Assembly: GCA_013823135.1 (NCBI GenBank)
Contig: PNLP01000042.1
Span: 1-64,000, forward strand
Length of the DNA stretch: 64,000 nucleotides
Source of the DNA: Planctomycetaceae bacterium
GTDB taxonomy: Bacteria > Planctomycetota > Planctomycetia > Gemmatales > Gemmataceae
Reading direction: 5' to 3'
In this document: in pieces, positions 45,249 through 53,702 of the stretch
How the letters are laid out: every line of letters begins with the position of its first letter
How positions within the stretch are numbered: position 1 is the first letter of the stretch
Notes under the pieces: generated by a model
What the model saw: only the letters and a program-made list of their open reading frames with translations
Told to the model about the DNA's origin: nothing
Database searches by the model: none
Made by a program: the position numbers and the translations under genes

Positions 45249-46339
45249 TATTGGGCGCTCCCGATAAGCCCGGCGTGCCGCAGAAATCGGTTCCGTAGTA
45301 AGTTGAAGGGCGTGAACAAACTCTTCAAACTCTCCTCGGCCCGAACAATCGGTTCGAGGGAAATCGGCATCCGGGCGTAACTCCGCTGGCGGCATCGGGC
45401 GTCGATCAGCCACCGTGACAACCGGCCCACGAACCCGATCTGCAATTCCTTCGTTGGCCAGCGGTCGATGAACTGTGCCCAGGGCACCTCAACGCGAACG
45501 ATACCCGCGTTCGGGGCGTCTGTGTCGGAGAGCCTGAGATACCAGGTCGCAACGGAGACACCCGCCCCTTTTCGCTTCACCGGTGGGTCGATCTTGAAGA
45601 ACGGCGTTCGCTTTGCCGCCGGCAACTCCAACAGAGTGCGCCAGCCCTGGTCGTGCAGGTAGTTCTTGTTGTGCGTCTTGATGACAGCGATCAGCAAGCC
45701 GGGTCGGTGCTGAAGAGCCATGATGTCGCGTGACGCAAGTGGGCCGTCTAGCAACGTCGGTGCATCGCGATCCGCGTTGAGCGCGACGCTCTCCCAAGTT
45801 GTCATTTCTCGAATGGTTCGCACCTCTGCCTGGGAGCGCATGACCTCATAGTCGAACAGGTTCACGTCGTCCGCGTCAGGCCGGCGTGCCGGTAAGAGTC
45901 GAAGGGGAAAGTCGCGGAGATTCGAGAGTGCGGCGGCCAGACTTTCGACCTCGTCCCACGGGAAGGCATCGACCACGAAACTCACGACTCGTTCCAGACC
46001 GAAGAAGCGGCGGACGAGGGTTCGTCCTTTCAACTCCATAGCCACGCCACCGACTTCGGCCAGAAACACCGCGACAGGCCAGCCGTGCGTGGGATTCCGC
46101 AGCCAGGTTACCGCCTGCCCTGTGTGGCACCCGTCGACGAATCGCGTCGGGATCTCCCCCAGACGAATCGGCTCTTCGGCACAGATCCTGGGTTCCCAGT
46201 CGTTCGGGTCCATCTCGCAATCCCACCGGATTCCCGCTCGCTCCTCCAGGTCGTTTTCAAGAATGGATTGGGACGGCATTTCACCGGAGTTTGTGGCACG
46301 GTGACGGCGGAAGAATTCACGAACCGGGTTGCTACTCAT
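45248..46339 (-). CDS. NurA-like nuclease (363 aa)
   Basis: The N-terminal IPTRFVDGCHTGQAVTW is like the conserved Asp-Gly motif of the NurA RNase H-like fold, and later acidic residues in DPPVKRKG-to-VRVEVPWAQFIDRW could complete the site. SLEPIVRAEESLKSLF resembles the C-terminal helix. The adjoining HerA-like gene strongly supports the call, because NurA is HerA's usual partner. ATG at 46339 (a GTG precedes it by one codon) overlaps the upstream stop by 8 bases. The sequence is distant from archaeal NurA, so I rate this by context as much as by motif. Confidence 0.7.
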   Translation of the reverse strand: MSSNPVREFFRRHRATNSGEMPSQSILENDLEERAGIRWDCEMDPNDWEPRICAEEPIRLGEIPTRFVDGCHTGQAVTWLRNPTHGWPVAVFLAEVGGVAMELKGRTLVRRFFGLERVVSFVVDAFPWDEVESLAAALSNLRDFPLRLLPARRPDADDVNLFDYEVMRSQAEVRTIREMTTWESVALNADRDAPTLLDGPLASRDIMALQHRPGLLIAVIKTHNKNYLHDQGWRTLLELPAAKRTPFFKIDPPVKRKGAGVSVATWYLRLSDTDAPNAGIVRVEVPWAQFIDRWPTKELQIGFVGRLSRWLIDARCRQRSYARMPISLEPIVRAEESLKSLFTPFNLLRNRFLRHAGLIGSAQ

Positions 46340-46952
46340 CACCCACCCCCAATTCGTTGAGCCGGTATCGCATAGCCTCTCGACTCACGAGAAGTTCCGC
46401 AGCGAGTTGGTAGGCGAACGGGCCCCGAGGGCAAACACCGTAAGCCTTCTTGAATGCCGCTGCTCGCGCGAGGCAGACGTTTGAGGGCATCAGCAACTCG
46501 ACTGCGAATCGGTTCGCCTCGCGTTCGTGGCGATCCGATTGTTCGTCGGTTAGTTCGATTTCCGCAGGCGTGTCGGCGATAGACACGCGACCGCCCATTT
46601 GTTCTCGGTGCAACACGAAATGACCGAGTTCGTGAGCAGCGGTGAATCGCTGTCGCGGTACGGGGTCAGAAGCGTTCACGAACACAAGTCCGACGCTCGG
46701 GGTGACGAAGAGAAAGCCTGCGAGCGGTCCGTCCTCGTCACCCACGTCGGCGGGGGTGATTCCTTCCGATTGAAGGTGATCGAACACTGCTGCCCGGGTG
46801 AGGTCAGGTATCGCGACGTGCAACAGGTTGAAGCTGTCCATGAACGGGGCAAGCAGCACCGGCCCACGCCGGTCGAGACCGGGCGTGATGCTGAGCCGCC
46901 GCCACACGTTGATAACCGCGACAGTGACCTCGGCGGCGTCGGTGGCGGTCAT
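46332..46952 (-). CDS. ImmA/IrrE-family metallopeptidase (206 aa)
   Basis: FTAAHELGHFVLHREQ (HELGH, residues 107-111) gives the zinc-binding HExxH, and DRHEREANRFAVELLMP supplies the third ligand region of the ImmA/IrrE (DUF955) peptidases. These are soluble proteases that cut a cognate repressor or HTH regulator in response to DNA damage (Deinococcus IrrE/DdrO) or to mobilisation signals (ImmA/ImmR). ATG at 46952 overlaps the upstream stop as ATGA. The gene lies directly after a small regulator and sigma factor, which are its obvious substrate candidates. Confidence 0.92.
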   Translation of the reverse strand: MTATDAAEVTVAVINVWRRLSITPGLDRRGPVLLAPFMDSFNLLHVAIPDLTRAAVFDHLQSEGITPADVGDEDGPLAGFLFVTPSVGLVFVNASDPVPRQRFTAAHELGHFVLHREQMGGRVSIADTPAEIELTDEQSDRHEREANRFAVELLMPSNVCLARAAAFKKAYGVCPRGPFAYQLAAELLVSREAMRYRLNELGVGDE

Positions 46953-47506
46953 GGCGTTCCCTCGGTCGGTTTTGGCTTCCCAGGCCGCGCGGCCATCTGG
47001 TAGTTCTCGGCCGATTCCACTTGCGCCAGCAATTTGAGGGCAGCAGCACGGAACGCTTTCCAGTAGGACTCCGGTGCCTTCCCGAATCGCCGACCCCACG
47101 CGACGACCTGCGGCACACCAAGATCGGTCGGAAGACTCTCCATCATGCCTCGGAGGACGTCGTTCAACCGCAGTTCGTCGACCGTCAGCCCGCGGGGTGG
47201 GTTCTTGCGAAGGTATTCGGCGACCGTTGCCACAGTCAGAGGAGTCGGCTCCGGCCGAAGCACTTCGGCGCTCGGCATGTGTTTCTCGATTGCGCCGATG
47301 ATCTGCTCACCGATAGCATTCTGTTCGTTCCTGTCCTGATCGACTGCGAGTTCCGCATTCAGGGCGTGAAGCATCTCCTGGAGTTCCGGGTCGGAGTCAG
47401 CTTTTGTCCAGAACGCTTCGATCGTATCGAAATCGCTAAACTCGGCGGCGGTCAGATACTCCATCGCGAGCCGGTCGAGACGCTTCTGGTTCTCGCGGTT
47501 GGTCAT
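46949..47506 (-). CDS. small soluble regulator, putative anti-sigma or HTH partner of the IrrE peptidase (185 aa)
   Basis: ATG at 47506 overlaps the sigma-factor stop (ATGA). The N-terminal half is acidic-helical (TAAEFSDFDTIEAFWTKADSDPELQEMLHALNAEL) and the C-terminal half has an HTH-like segment: LTVDELRLNDVLRGMMESLPTDLGVPQVVAWGRRFGKAPESYWKAFRAAAL, as in regulators paired with ImmA/IrrE peptidases. There is no membrane segment, unlike classical anti-sigma factors. Position between a sigma factor and a peptidase suggests it holds the sigma factor inactive until cleaved. That is inference from order. Confidence 0.65.
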   Translation of the reverse strand: MTNRENQKRLDRLAMEYLTAAEFSDFDTIEAFWTKADSDPELQEMLHALNAELAVDQDRNEQNAIGEQIIGAIEKHMPSAEVLRPEPTPLTVATVAEYLRKNPPRGLTVDELRLNDVLRGMMESLPTDLGVPQVVAWGRRFGKAPESYWKAFRAAALKLLAQVESAENYQMAARPGKPKPTEGTP

Positions 47507-48081
47507 GATTGCACCTCCCCGCTTGCGCCGTACTGTTGCCGAAGGCGTTGAATGATTCGGTGACATCGGACGCGAACTGCTGTCTCGGTCGACCCCCGAC
47601 CTTCAGCGATTTCGGCGAAAGTTTGATCGTCCCGGTACTTCTGCAAAAGCAGTTCTCGTTCGTCCGACGGGAGTTGATCGAGCAACTTCGACATGAATTC
47701 CTTGTCGGCCAAGCTATCAGCGACCGGGCGGCCCAGATCAACCGCGAGGTCTTCTAACCCGGGCACGTTCGGGGGCGGGTGGGTCGGCGTGCGTGCGTGT
47801 TTTCTCAAGTGGTCGCGGGTCACATTGACCACGAACCCGACGAGCCACGATACGACATCGCGTGATGGGTCGAAGCTGGCACGCCGTTTCAGGGCTTCCA
47901 TCTGGGTTTTGGAGGTAATCTCTTCTGCTTCTGCTGCCCGCTGGGTTCTCGATAGCGTGGTCGCCCGCCGGCCCAGACATGTGCGTGCGGCGGCGAGTAA
48001 CCGTCCGTGAACGACCGGGTCGGCCAGTGCGGCGGACACAGGGTCGCTCTCGGCTGCGATTACTCGCACTTCTGCGGTCAT
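47503..48081 (-). CDS. ECF-like RNA polymerase sigma factor (192 aa)
   Basis: Region 2: RTQRAAEAEEITSKTQMEALKRRASFDPSRDVVSWLVGFVVNVTRDHLRKH, the typical core-binding and -10 segment. Region 4: LLDQLPSDERELLLQKYRDDQTFAEIAEGRGSTETAVRVRCHRIIQRLRQ, with the HTH that reads the -35. No region 1 or 3, so group IV (ECF). ATG at 48081 with CGGAG upstream. First gene of the operon ending at sbcC, so it probably drives its own transcription and that of the DNA-processing genes. Confidence 0.9.
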   Translation of the reverse strand: MTAEVRVIAAESDPVSAALADPVVHGRLLAAARTCLGRRATTLSRTQRAAEAEEITSKTQMEALKRRASFDPSRDVVSWLVGFVVNVTRDHLRKHARTPTHPPPNVPGLEDLAVDLGRPVADSLADKEFMSKLLDQLPSDERELLLQKYRDDQTFAEIAEGRGSTETAVRVRCHRIIQRLRQQYGASGEVQS

Positions 48082-48679
48082 CTTGGGCTCCGGGACCGAT
48101 CCAGTAGGCGTGTCGATGTGGATTGGTGCGGCATAGTCGCGCCGTTACACCAATTCCGACTTTTCTGCCTAAAGATAACCGACGTTGGACCGTCCAGTAG
48201 CAGAAATACCATTCCTTTGTCAGCGACATTCTGAGGAACGCTCCTCTTATTTCGTCGGAAATCAGGTGAACCATCGACTTGATGCGGTGAGGGCGAAAGT
48301 GATTGATTCCGTTGGCGATGGGCAAGCCGTCGTGTTCCGGGCGACTGCATTGTGGATCGCTCCCCAACCCCGGTGCAGTGCTGGGGTCTCGAACTCGATT
48401 TCGCCCTCTCCTCGAAAATGAATTGGGGTTAATTGGAAATCACGATAGACTCGCAACACTGAACAGTAAGTGCCGATCGAGCGTCGAACTGTCTGGAGCT
48501 GACGATGTGCAGAATGATCACTTCGTAGTTCCAGACCCCGTTGCAGTGGGCTTCCCCCACCGTGGCCTCACCCATGAAGCCGGAATGGGTCGTACAGTTT
48601 TGCCCGAGATGGAAGAATCGCTGGCGCAGTTCGCCCAGTGGACGCAACCACGACAGTAAGCACGGAACAGGATCTGCAA
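48082..48679. other. divergent intergenic region
   Basis: About 600 bases between the sigma-factor start (left) and the restriction gene (right). It should contain promoters of both operons. Some AT-richer patches occur near 48420-48480. No repeat, RNA gene or supported small gene seen. A GGAAT about 70-75 bases upstream of the sigma start on the minus strand might be part of an ECF -35, but this is too weak to call. Confidence 0.45.
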
Positions 48680-51600
48680 GTGAGCAACCCCTTTTTCGAC
48701 CACCCGATCCTGAACTCGCCCTACTGTTACCCGACCCGGCACTGGGAACTTGACCCACAGGGCCAGCCGACTCAGCAGACCGTGGAAGAACGTCGGCAGG
48801 CCGAGTTCATCACCCCGATCCCAAAACCGAAAAAGCAGAAGTCCGCGTCCAAACAGATGGTGATCACCTTCGACGAGGGCCTGGGGCTATCGACGAAGGA
48901 CCAGCAGTACGACACCACCTCGATCATCAACGAAGTCCGCAGCCACGTGAACCGCTGGCGGGCGTGGCCGAAGCCGTCCGAGTGGCAGGTGACGCCGGAA
49001 ACCGCCCGCCTCCTCCAGCACTGGCGGCACCACGCCTTTGCGGGAATCCGCCCGTTCTTCTGCCAGGTGGAGGCGGTCGAGACGGCAATTTGGCTCACCG
49101 AGGTCGCCCCTCACGACTCGAAGGCCAAGCACATTCTCACGCACCTTGAAGCCGCCACCGAGAATGCCAACCCCGGACTGCCGCGGCTCGCCCTGAAGCT
49201 CGCCACGGGGGCTGGGAAGACGACAGTCATGGCGATGCTTATCGCCTGGCAGACGGTAAACGCCGTCCGCCGCCCCGGCAGCAAGCGGTTCACACGCGGA
49301 TTCCTCGTTGTCGCCCCCGGCCTGACGATCCGTGACCGCCTCCGAGTCCTCCAGCCGAACGACCCCGATAGCTACTACGCGTCTCGCGAACTCGTCCCGA
49401 CCGACATGCTTGAGGACATCAACCGGGCGAAGATCGTCATCACCAACTACCATGCGTTCAAACTCCGCGAGCGGGTCGAACTCTCGGCCGGGGGCCGGGC
49501 GTTGCTCCAGGGTCGTGGTGACGAGTTGGATACCTGCGAAACGGAAGGGCAGATGCTCCAGCGGGTGATGCCCGACCTGATGGGGATGAAGAACGTCCTG
49601 GTCCTCAACGACGAGGCGCACCACTGCTACCGAGAGAAGCCGGAAGTAGCTGACGAGGAATTGAAGGGGGACGAGAAGAAGGAGGCCGAGAAGAACAACG
49701 AGGCGGCCCGGCTGTGGATTTCAGGGCTGGAAGCCGTCAACCGCAAGCTCGGGCTCACCCGCGTCTTCGACCTGTCGGCCACGCCGTTCTTCCTCAACGG
49801 CTCAGGCTACGCCGAGGGCACGCTGTTCCCGTGGACCGCGAGCGACTTCTCACTCATGGACGCGATCGAGTGCGGCATCGTCAAACTGCCCCGCGTCCCC
49901 GTCGCCCAGAACATCGCGGGCGGCGAGATGCCGATGTTCCGCAACCTCTGGGAGAACATCCGCAGCGACATGCCGAAGAAGGGCCGGGGCAAGGGCGGGC
50001 AGCTCGACCCGCTCAAACTCCCCGTCCGGCTGCAAACCGCGTTGGAGGCGTTGTACGGGCACTACGAGAAGACGTTCGAGCTTTGGGCTCAGCGGGGGAT
50101 CGCGGTCCCGCCGTGCTTCATCATCGTCTGCCAGAACACGGCCATCTCGAAGCTGGTGTACGACTTCGTCTCCGGGTTCGTGCAGCCGAACGAGGACGGG
50201 AGCGGCACCCACGTCGGTGGTCGGCTCCCCCTGTTCCGCAACCACGACGACAACGGCAACCCGCTCCCACGGCCGAACACGCTGCTCATCGACAGCGAGC
50301 AGTTGGAGGCCGGGGACGCGCTGGACGCGGGGTTCCGCGACATGGCGGCCGACGAAATCGAACGGTTCCGCCGCGAGATTACCGAGCGGACCGGGGACCG
50401 GGCGACGGCCGAGGGCATCACCGACCAGGAGTTGCTCCGGGAGGTCATGAACACCGTGGGCAAGCCGGGGCAACTCGGCGGCTCGATCCGGTGCGTGGTG
50501 TCGGTGTCGATGCTCACCGAGGGGTGGGACGCGAACACCGTTACCCACATCCTCGGCATCCGGGCGTTCGGAACCCAACTCCTGTGCGAGCAGGTGATCG
50601 GCCGCGCACTCCGTCGTCAGTCCTACGACCTCAACGAGGAAGGGCTGTTCAACGTCGAGTACGCCGACATCTTCGGCATCCCGTTCAACTTCACCGCCAA
50701 GCCGGTCGTCGCCCCGCCGCAGCCGCCGAAGGACACGATCCAGGTCAAGGCCGTCCGGCCCGACCGTGACGCACTGGAAATCCGGTTCCCCCGGGTCGAG
50801 GGCTACCGGGTGGAACTGCCCGAGGAGCGTTTGACCGCCGTCTTTGACAAGGATTCCGTTCTGGAGCTGACGCCGGCCATCGTCGGTCCGTCGCGGACGC
50901 GGAACGAGGGGATCATCGGCGAGGCCGCCGACCTCGACCTCAAGCACCTGGGGGACATGCGGCCGTCGACCCTGCTGTTCAACGTCACCCAGCGGCTGCT
51001 CTACACTAAGTTCCGCGACCCGGGCGAGGAGCCGAAGCTCCACCTCTTCGGCCAGCTCAAGCGGATCACCAAGGAGTGGCTCGACACGTGCCTGGTGTGC
51101 AAGGGGGAGACGTACCCCGCCCTCCTCATGTACCAGGAACTCGCCGACATGGCGTGCAACCGGATCACGGCGGGGATCACTCGGGCGTTCGTTGGCGACC
51201 GGCCGATCAAGGCCCTGCTCGACCCGTACAACCCGTCCGGCTCCACCTGCCACGTCCGGTTCAACACCTCGAAGCCCGACCGCTGGCAGACCGCCGCGGC
51301 CCGTTCCCATGTAAATTGGGTCATCCTCGACAGCGACTGGGAGTCCGAGTTCTGCCGCGTCGCCGAGGCCCACCCGAAGGTCCGGGCGTACGTCAAGAAC
51401 CAGGGTCTCGGCTTCGAGGTGCCGTACCTGTACGGCTCGGAGATGCGGAAGTACCGGCCCGACTTCATCGTCCTTGTGGACGACGGCCGCGGGAAGGGCG
51501 AGGACGGCAAGGACGACCTGCTCCACCTCGTCGTCGAGATCAAGGGCTACCGCGGCGAGGACGCGAAGGAGAAGAAGGCTACCATGGACGTCTACTGGGT

Positions 51601-51748
51601 GCCGGGTGTGAATCGGTTGAAGACGTACGGACGCTGGGCGTTCGCCGAGTTCACCGACGTCTACCAGATTGAGTCGGACTTCAAGGCCAAGGTCGAAGCC
51701 GAGTTCAACAAGATGGTCGATCAAAGCACCACCGGGGGCACCGTCTGA
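48680..51748 (+). CDS. type III-like restriction subunit: SF2 helicase with C-terminal endonuclease domain (1022 aa)
   Basis: Begins at GTG 48680, just before SNPFFDHPILNSPYCYPTRHWELD, the family opening; another GTG at 48638 would add 14 residues. Helicase: LALKLATGAGKTTVMAM (Walker A), VLVLNDEAHHCYR (DEAH), SMLTEGWDANTVTHILG (motif V) and EQVIGRALRRQSY (motif VI). The C-terminus EVPYLYGSEMRKYRPDFIVLVDD then HLVVEIKGYRGED gives the PD and E-x-K of a nuclease. This is the architecture of Res subunits in the BPTD_3080-like group. It shares a 1-base overlap with the DUF262 gene; the methyltransferase follows two genes later. Confidence 0.92.
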   Translation: MSNPFFDHPILNSPYCYPTRHWELDPQGQPTQQTVEERRQAEFITPIPKPKKQKSASKQMVITFDEGLGLSTKDQQYDTTSIINEVRSHVNRWRAWPKPSEWQVTPETARLLQHWRHHAFAGIRPFFCQVEAVETAIWLTEVAPHDSKAKHILTHLEAATENANPGLPRLALKLATGAGKTTVMAMLIAWQTVNAVRRPGSKRFTRGFLVVAPGLTIRDRLRVLQPNDPDSYYASRELVPTDMLEDINRAKIVITNYHAFKLRERVELSAGGRALLQGRGDELDTCETEGQMLQRVMPDLMGMKNVLVLNDEAHHCYREKPEVADEELKGDEKKEAEKNNEAARLWISGLEAVNRKLGLTRVFDLSATPFFLNGSGYAEGTLFPWTASDFSLMDAIECGIVKLPRVPVAQNIAGGEMPMFRNLWENIRSDMPKKGRGKGGQLDPLKLPVRLQTALEALYGHYEKTFELWAQRGIAVPPCFIIVCQNTAISKLVYDFVSGFVQPNEDGSGTHVGGRLPLFRNHDDNGNPLPRPNTLLIDSEQLEAGDALDAGFRDMAADEIERFRREITERTGDRATAEGITDQELLREVMNTVGKPGQLGGSIRCVVSVSMLTEGWDANTVTHILGIRAFGTQLLCEQVIGRALRRQSYDLNEEGLFNVEYADIFGIPFNFTAKPVVAPPQPPKDTIQVKAVRPDRDALEIRFPRVEGYRVELPEERLTAVFDKDSVLELTPAIVGPSRTRNEGIIGEAADLDLKHLGDMRPSTLLFNVTQRLLYTKFRDPGEEPKLHLFGQLKRITKEWLDTCLVCKGETYPALLMYQELADMACNRITAGITRAFVGDRPIKALLDPYNPSGSTCHVRFNTSKPDRWQTAAARSHVNWVILDSDWESEFCRVAEAHPKVRAYVKNQGLGFEVPYLYGSEMRKYRPDFIVLVDDGRGKGEDGKDDLLHLVVEIKGYRGEDAKEKKATMDVYWVPGVNRLKTYGRWAFAEFTDVYQIESDFKAKVEAEFNKMVDQSTTGGTV

Positions 51749-53679
51749 TGTCCAAGAGCACCTTCACGACGAACCCGGAGTACCTTGAGGCCCTGCTCCA
51801 GAAGTGCGGGGCGGGAAAGGTTCAACTACCCGACTTTCAACGGAGTTGGGTGTGGGCAGAAGATCGGATCATGAGCTTGATCGCCTCGATCTCGCGGGCT
51901 TTCCCCATTGGCGCGCTGATGACACTCGCGTCGAAGCCCGGTGGCGTGGAGGTGTTCGCCCGACGGCCGATCGAGGGTGCGCCCGCCGAGGCCAAGGCCA
52001 CGATGCCGGAGCAGTTGCTGCTCGACGGTCAGCAACGCATGACGTCACTCTACCACGCCTGCCTTCGTCGGACGGTTGTGGAGACAATTACCCCGAAGAA
52101 GAAGCTGGTGAAGCGGTGGTTCTACATCGACATTCAGAAGGCGTTGCAAGCCGATGCGGATCGTGACGAGGCGATTGTCGCCCTGCCTGAAGACAGGCGT
52201 GTGAAGACGAACTTCGACAAGGACGTGTTGCTCGACGTTTCCACCCCGGCGGCCGAGTATGAAAAGTTGTACTTCCCCTTGAACCAAGTTTTTGATTGGG
52301 ACACTTGGCAGGAGGAATTTGGAGACTACTGGATCGCGAAGGGAGATTCCGGGAAGAGGGCCGTTTTCAAGCAGTTCAAGGAGCGAGTCCTCCAGAATTT
52401 CAAAAGCTACCAAGTTCCCGTGATCGCCCTGGATCACGAGACGACGCGGGAGGCCGTTTGCCTTGTGTTCGAGAAGGTCAACACCGGCGGTAAGCCGCTC
52501 GATGCGTTTGAACTCCTAACAGCCATGTACGCGGCACAGGGGCACAAACTCCGGGACGACTGGCTCGGCACGACTGGCACACCCGGCCTCCAGGCACGTC
52601 TTGCCGCCTGCGGTCGTGCTGCCGACCAGAAGGTCGGTGTACTAGCAAAGGTGGCGAGCACGGACGTGATCCAGGCCGTGGCACTGTTGCACACCAAGAA
52701 GGTTCGGGTGGACCAGGTTAAGGCTGGGTTGAAGGAAAACGACCTGTCCGCGGTGCGAGCGACCCGCCAATCGCTGCTCGATCTGCCCCTGGCGGCCTAC
52801 CTGGAGTACCGCGAGCGCGTGGAGTTCGGGTTCAAAGCAGTTGCGAAGTTTCTGAGACAACAGAACATTCACCGTGTCATCGACTTGCCGTACCAGACTC
52901 AACTTGTCCCCCTCGCTTCGATATTAGCAGAAATCGGGGACAAGGCGGAGCACGCCGCGAACATCGCCAAGATCGCCAGGTGGTACTGGTGCGGCGTATT
53001 TGGCGAACTCTACGGGTCGGCTGCCGAGACTCGCTTCGCAAAGGACATTGTCGAGGTGCCGGCGTGGGTGGATGGCGGGCCGGAGCCCTCGACGGTGAAG
53101 CAGGGTGTCTTCCGGGCCGACCGTTTGTCGACGATGCGGACCCGCCTGTCGGCCGCGTACAAAGGCATTCACGCCATGCTCATGCGCGAGGGGGCGAAGG
53201 ATTTCCGCAGCGGACAGGCTTATGACGCAACCGTGTTCTTCGACGAAGGTGTGGACATTCACCACATCTTCCCGGAAGCGTGGTGCAAAGCGAAGAAGCT
53301 CGACGAGAAGGTCTACGACTGCGTGATCAACAAGACACCGCTTGGCTACCGCACTAACCGCATCATTGGGGGAGTGGCTCCCTCACTCTACCTACAGAAG
53401 CTCGAAGACGGGAAAACGAACGCCAAGAGCCAGGTCGCGGACCCACCGATCCCTCGGGCCACGCTTGACGGGTATGTTGCATCACACTGCATTCCCGTGG
53501 CTGAACTTCGGGCCGACGACTTTGACGGCTTCATCAGCAAGCGGAAAAAGGCCCTGCTTCAACTCATCGCGAACGCCACCGGTCACAAGATCAGCGATGA
53601 GGTGCCGACCGCCGACGAGGGCGAAGACCTGAGCGACGAACTGGCCCGCGATACCGAGCCCGATGCCCCGACCCTGTGA
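51748..53679 (+). CDS. DUF262 + HNH (DUF1524-like) protein, GmrSD-type (643 aa)
   Basis: N-terminal DUF262: VQLPDFQRSWVWAEDRI (the P-x-[FY]-Q-R box) and LLLDGQQRMTSLY (DGQQR), a ParB-like NTP-using fold. The C-terminal VDIHHIFPEAWCK is the His-x-Phe/Pro metal motif of the DUF1524 HNH nuclease. GmrSD proteins cleave glucosylated phage DNA as type IV enzymes. Starts at 51748 where the TGA of the previous gene gives TGATG. Being in one operon with a restriction and a methylase gene suggests either a combined type III/IV barrier or an accessory role. Confidence 0.9.
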   Translation: MSKSTFTTNPEYLEALLQKCGAGKVQLPDFQRSWVWAEDRIMSLIASISRAFPIGALMTLASKPGGVEVFARRPIEGAPAEAKATMPEQLLLDGQQRMTSLYHACLRRTVVETITPKKKLVKRWFYIDIQKALQADADRDEAIVALPEDRRVKTNFDKDVLLDVSTPAAEYEKLYFPLNQVFDWDTWQEEFGDYWIAKGDSGKRAVFKQFKERVLQNFKSYQVPVIALDHETTREAVCLVFEKVNTGGKPLDAFELLTAMYAAQGHKLRDDWLGTTGTPGLQARLAACGRAADQKVGVLAKVASTDVIQAVALLHTKKVRVDQVKAGLKENDLSAVRATRQSLLDLPLAAYLEYRERVEFGFKAVAKFLRQQNIHRVIDLPYQTQLVPLASILAEIGDKAEHAANIAKIARWYWCGVFGELYGSAAETRFAKDIVEVPAWVDGGPEPSTVKQGVFRADRLSTMRTRLSAAYKGIHAMLMREGAKDFRSGQAYDATVFFDEGVDIHHIFPEAWCKAKKLDEKVYDCVINKTPLGYRTNRIIGGVAPSLYLQKLEDGKTNAKSQVADPPIPRATLDGYVASHCIPVAELRADDFDGFISKRKKALLQLIANATGHKISDEVPTADEGEDLSDELARDTEPDAPTL

Positions 53680-53702
53680 CGACTGGCGAATGAGACTCGA
53701 TC

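Noticed and set aside
49850..51724. Long minus-strand open frame (624 aa) opposite the restriction gene
   Set aside because: High third-position G+C opens frames on the opposite strand; the translation is low-complexity Val/Leu/Asp/Glu text with no domain, while the plus strand has all helicase motifs.
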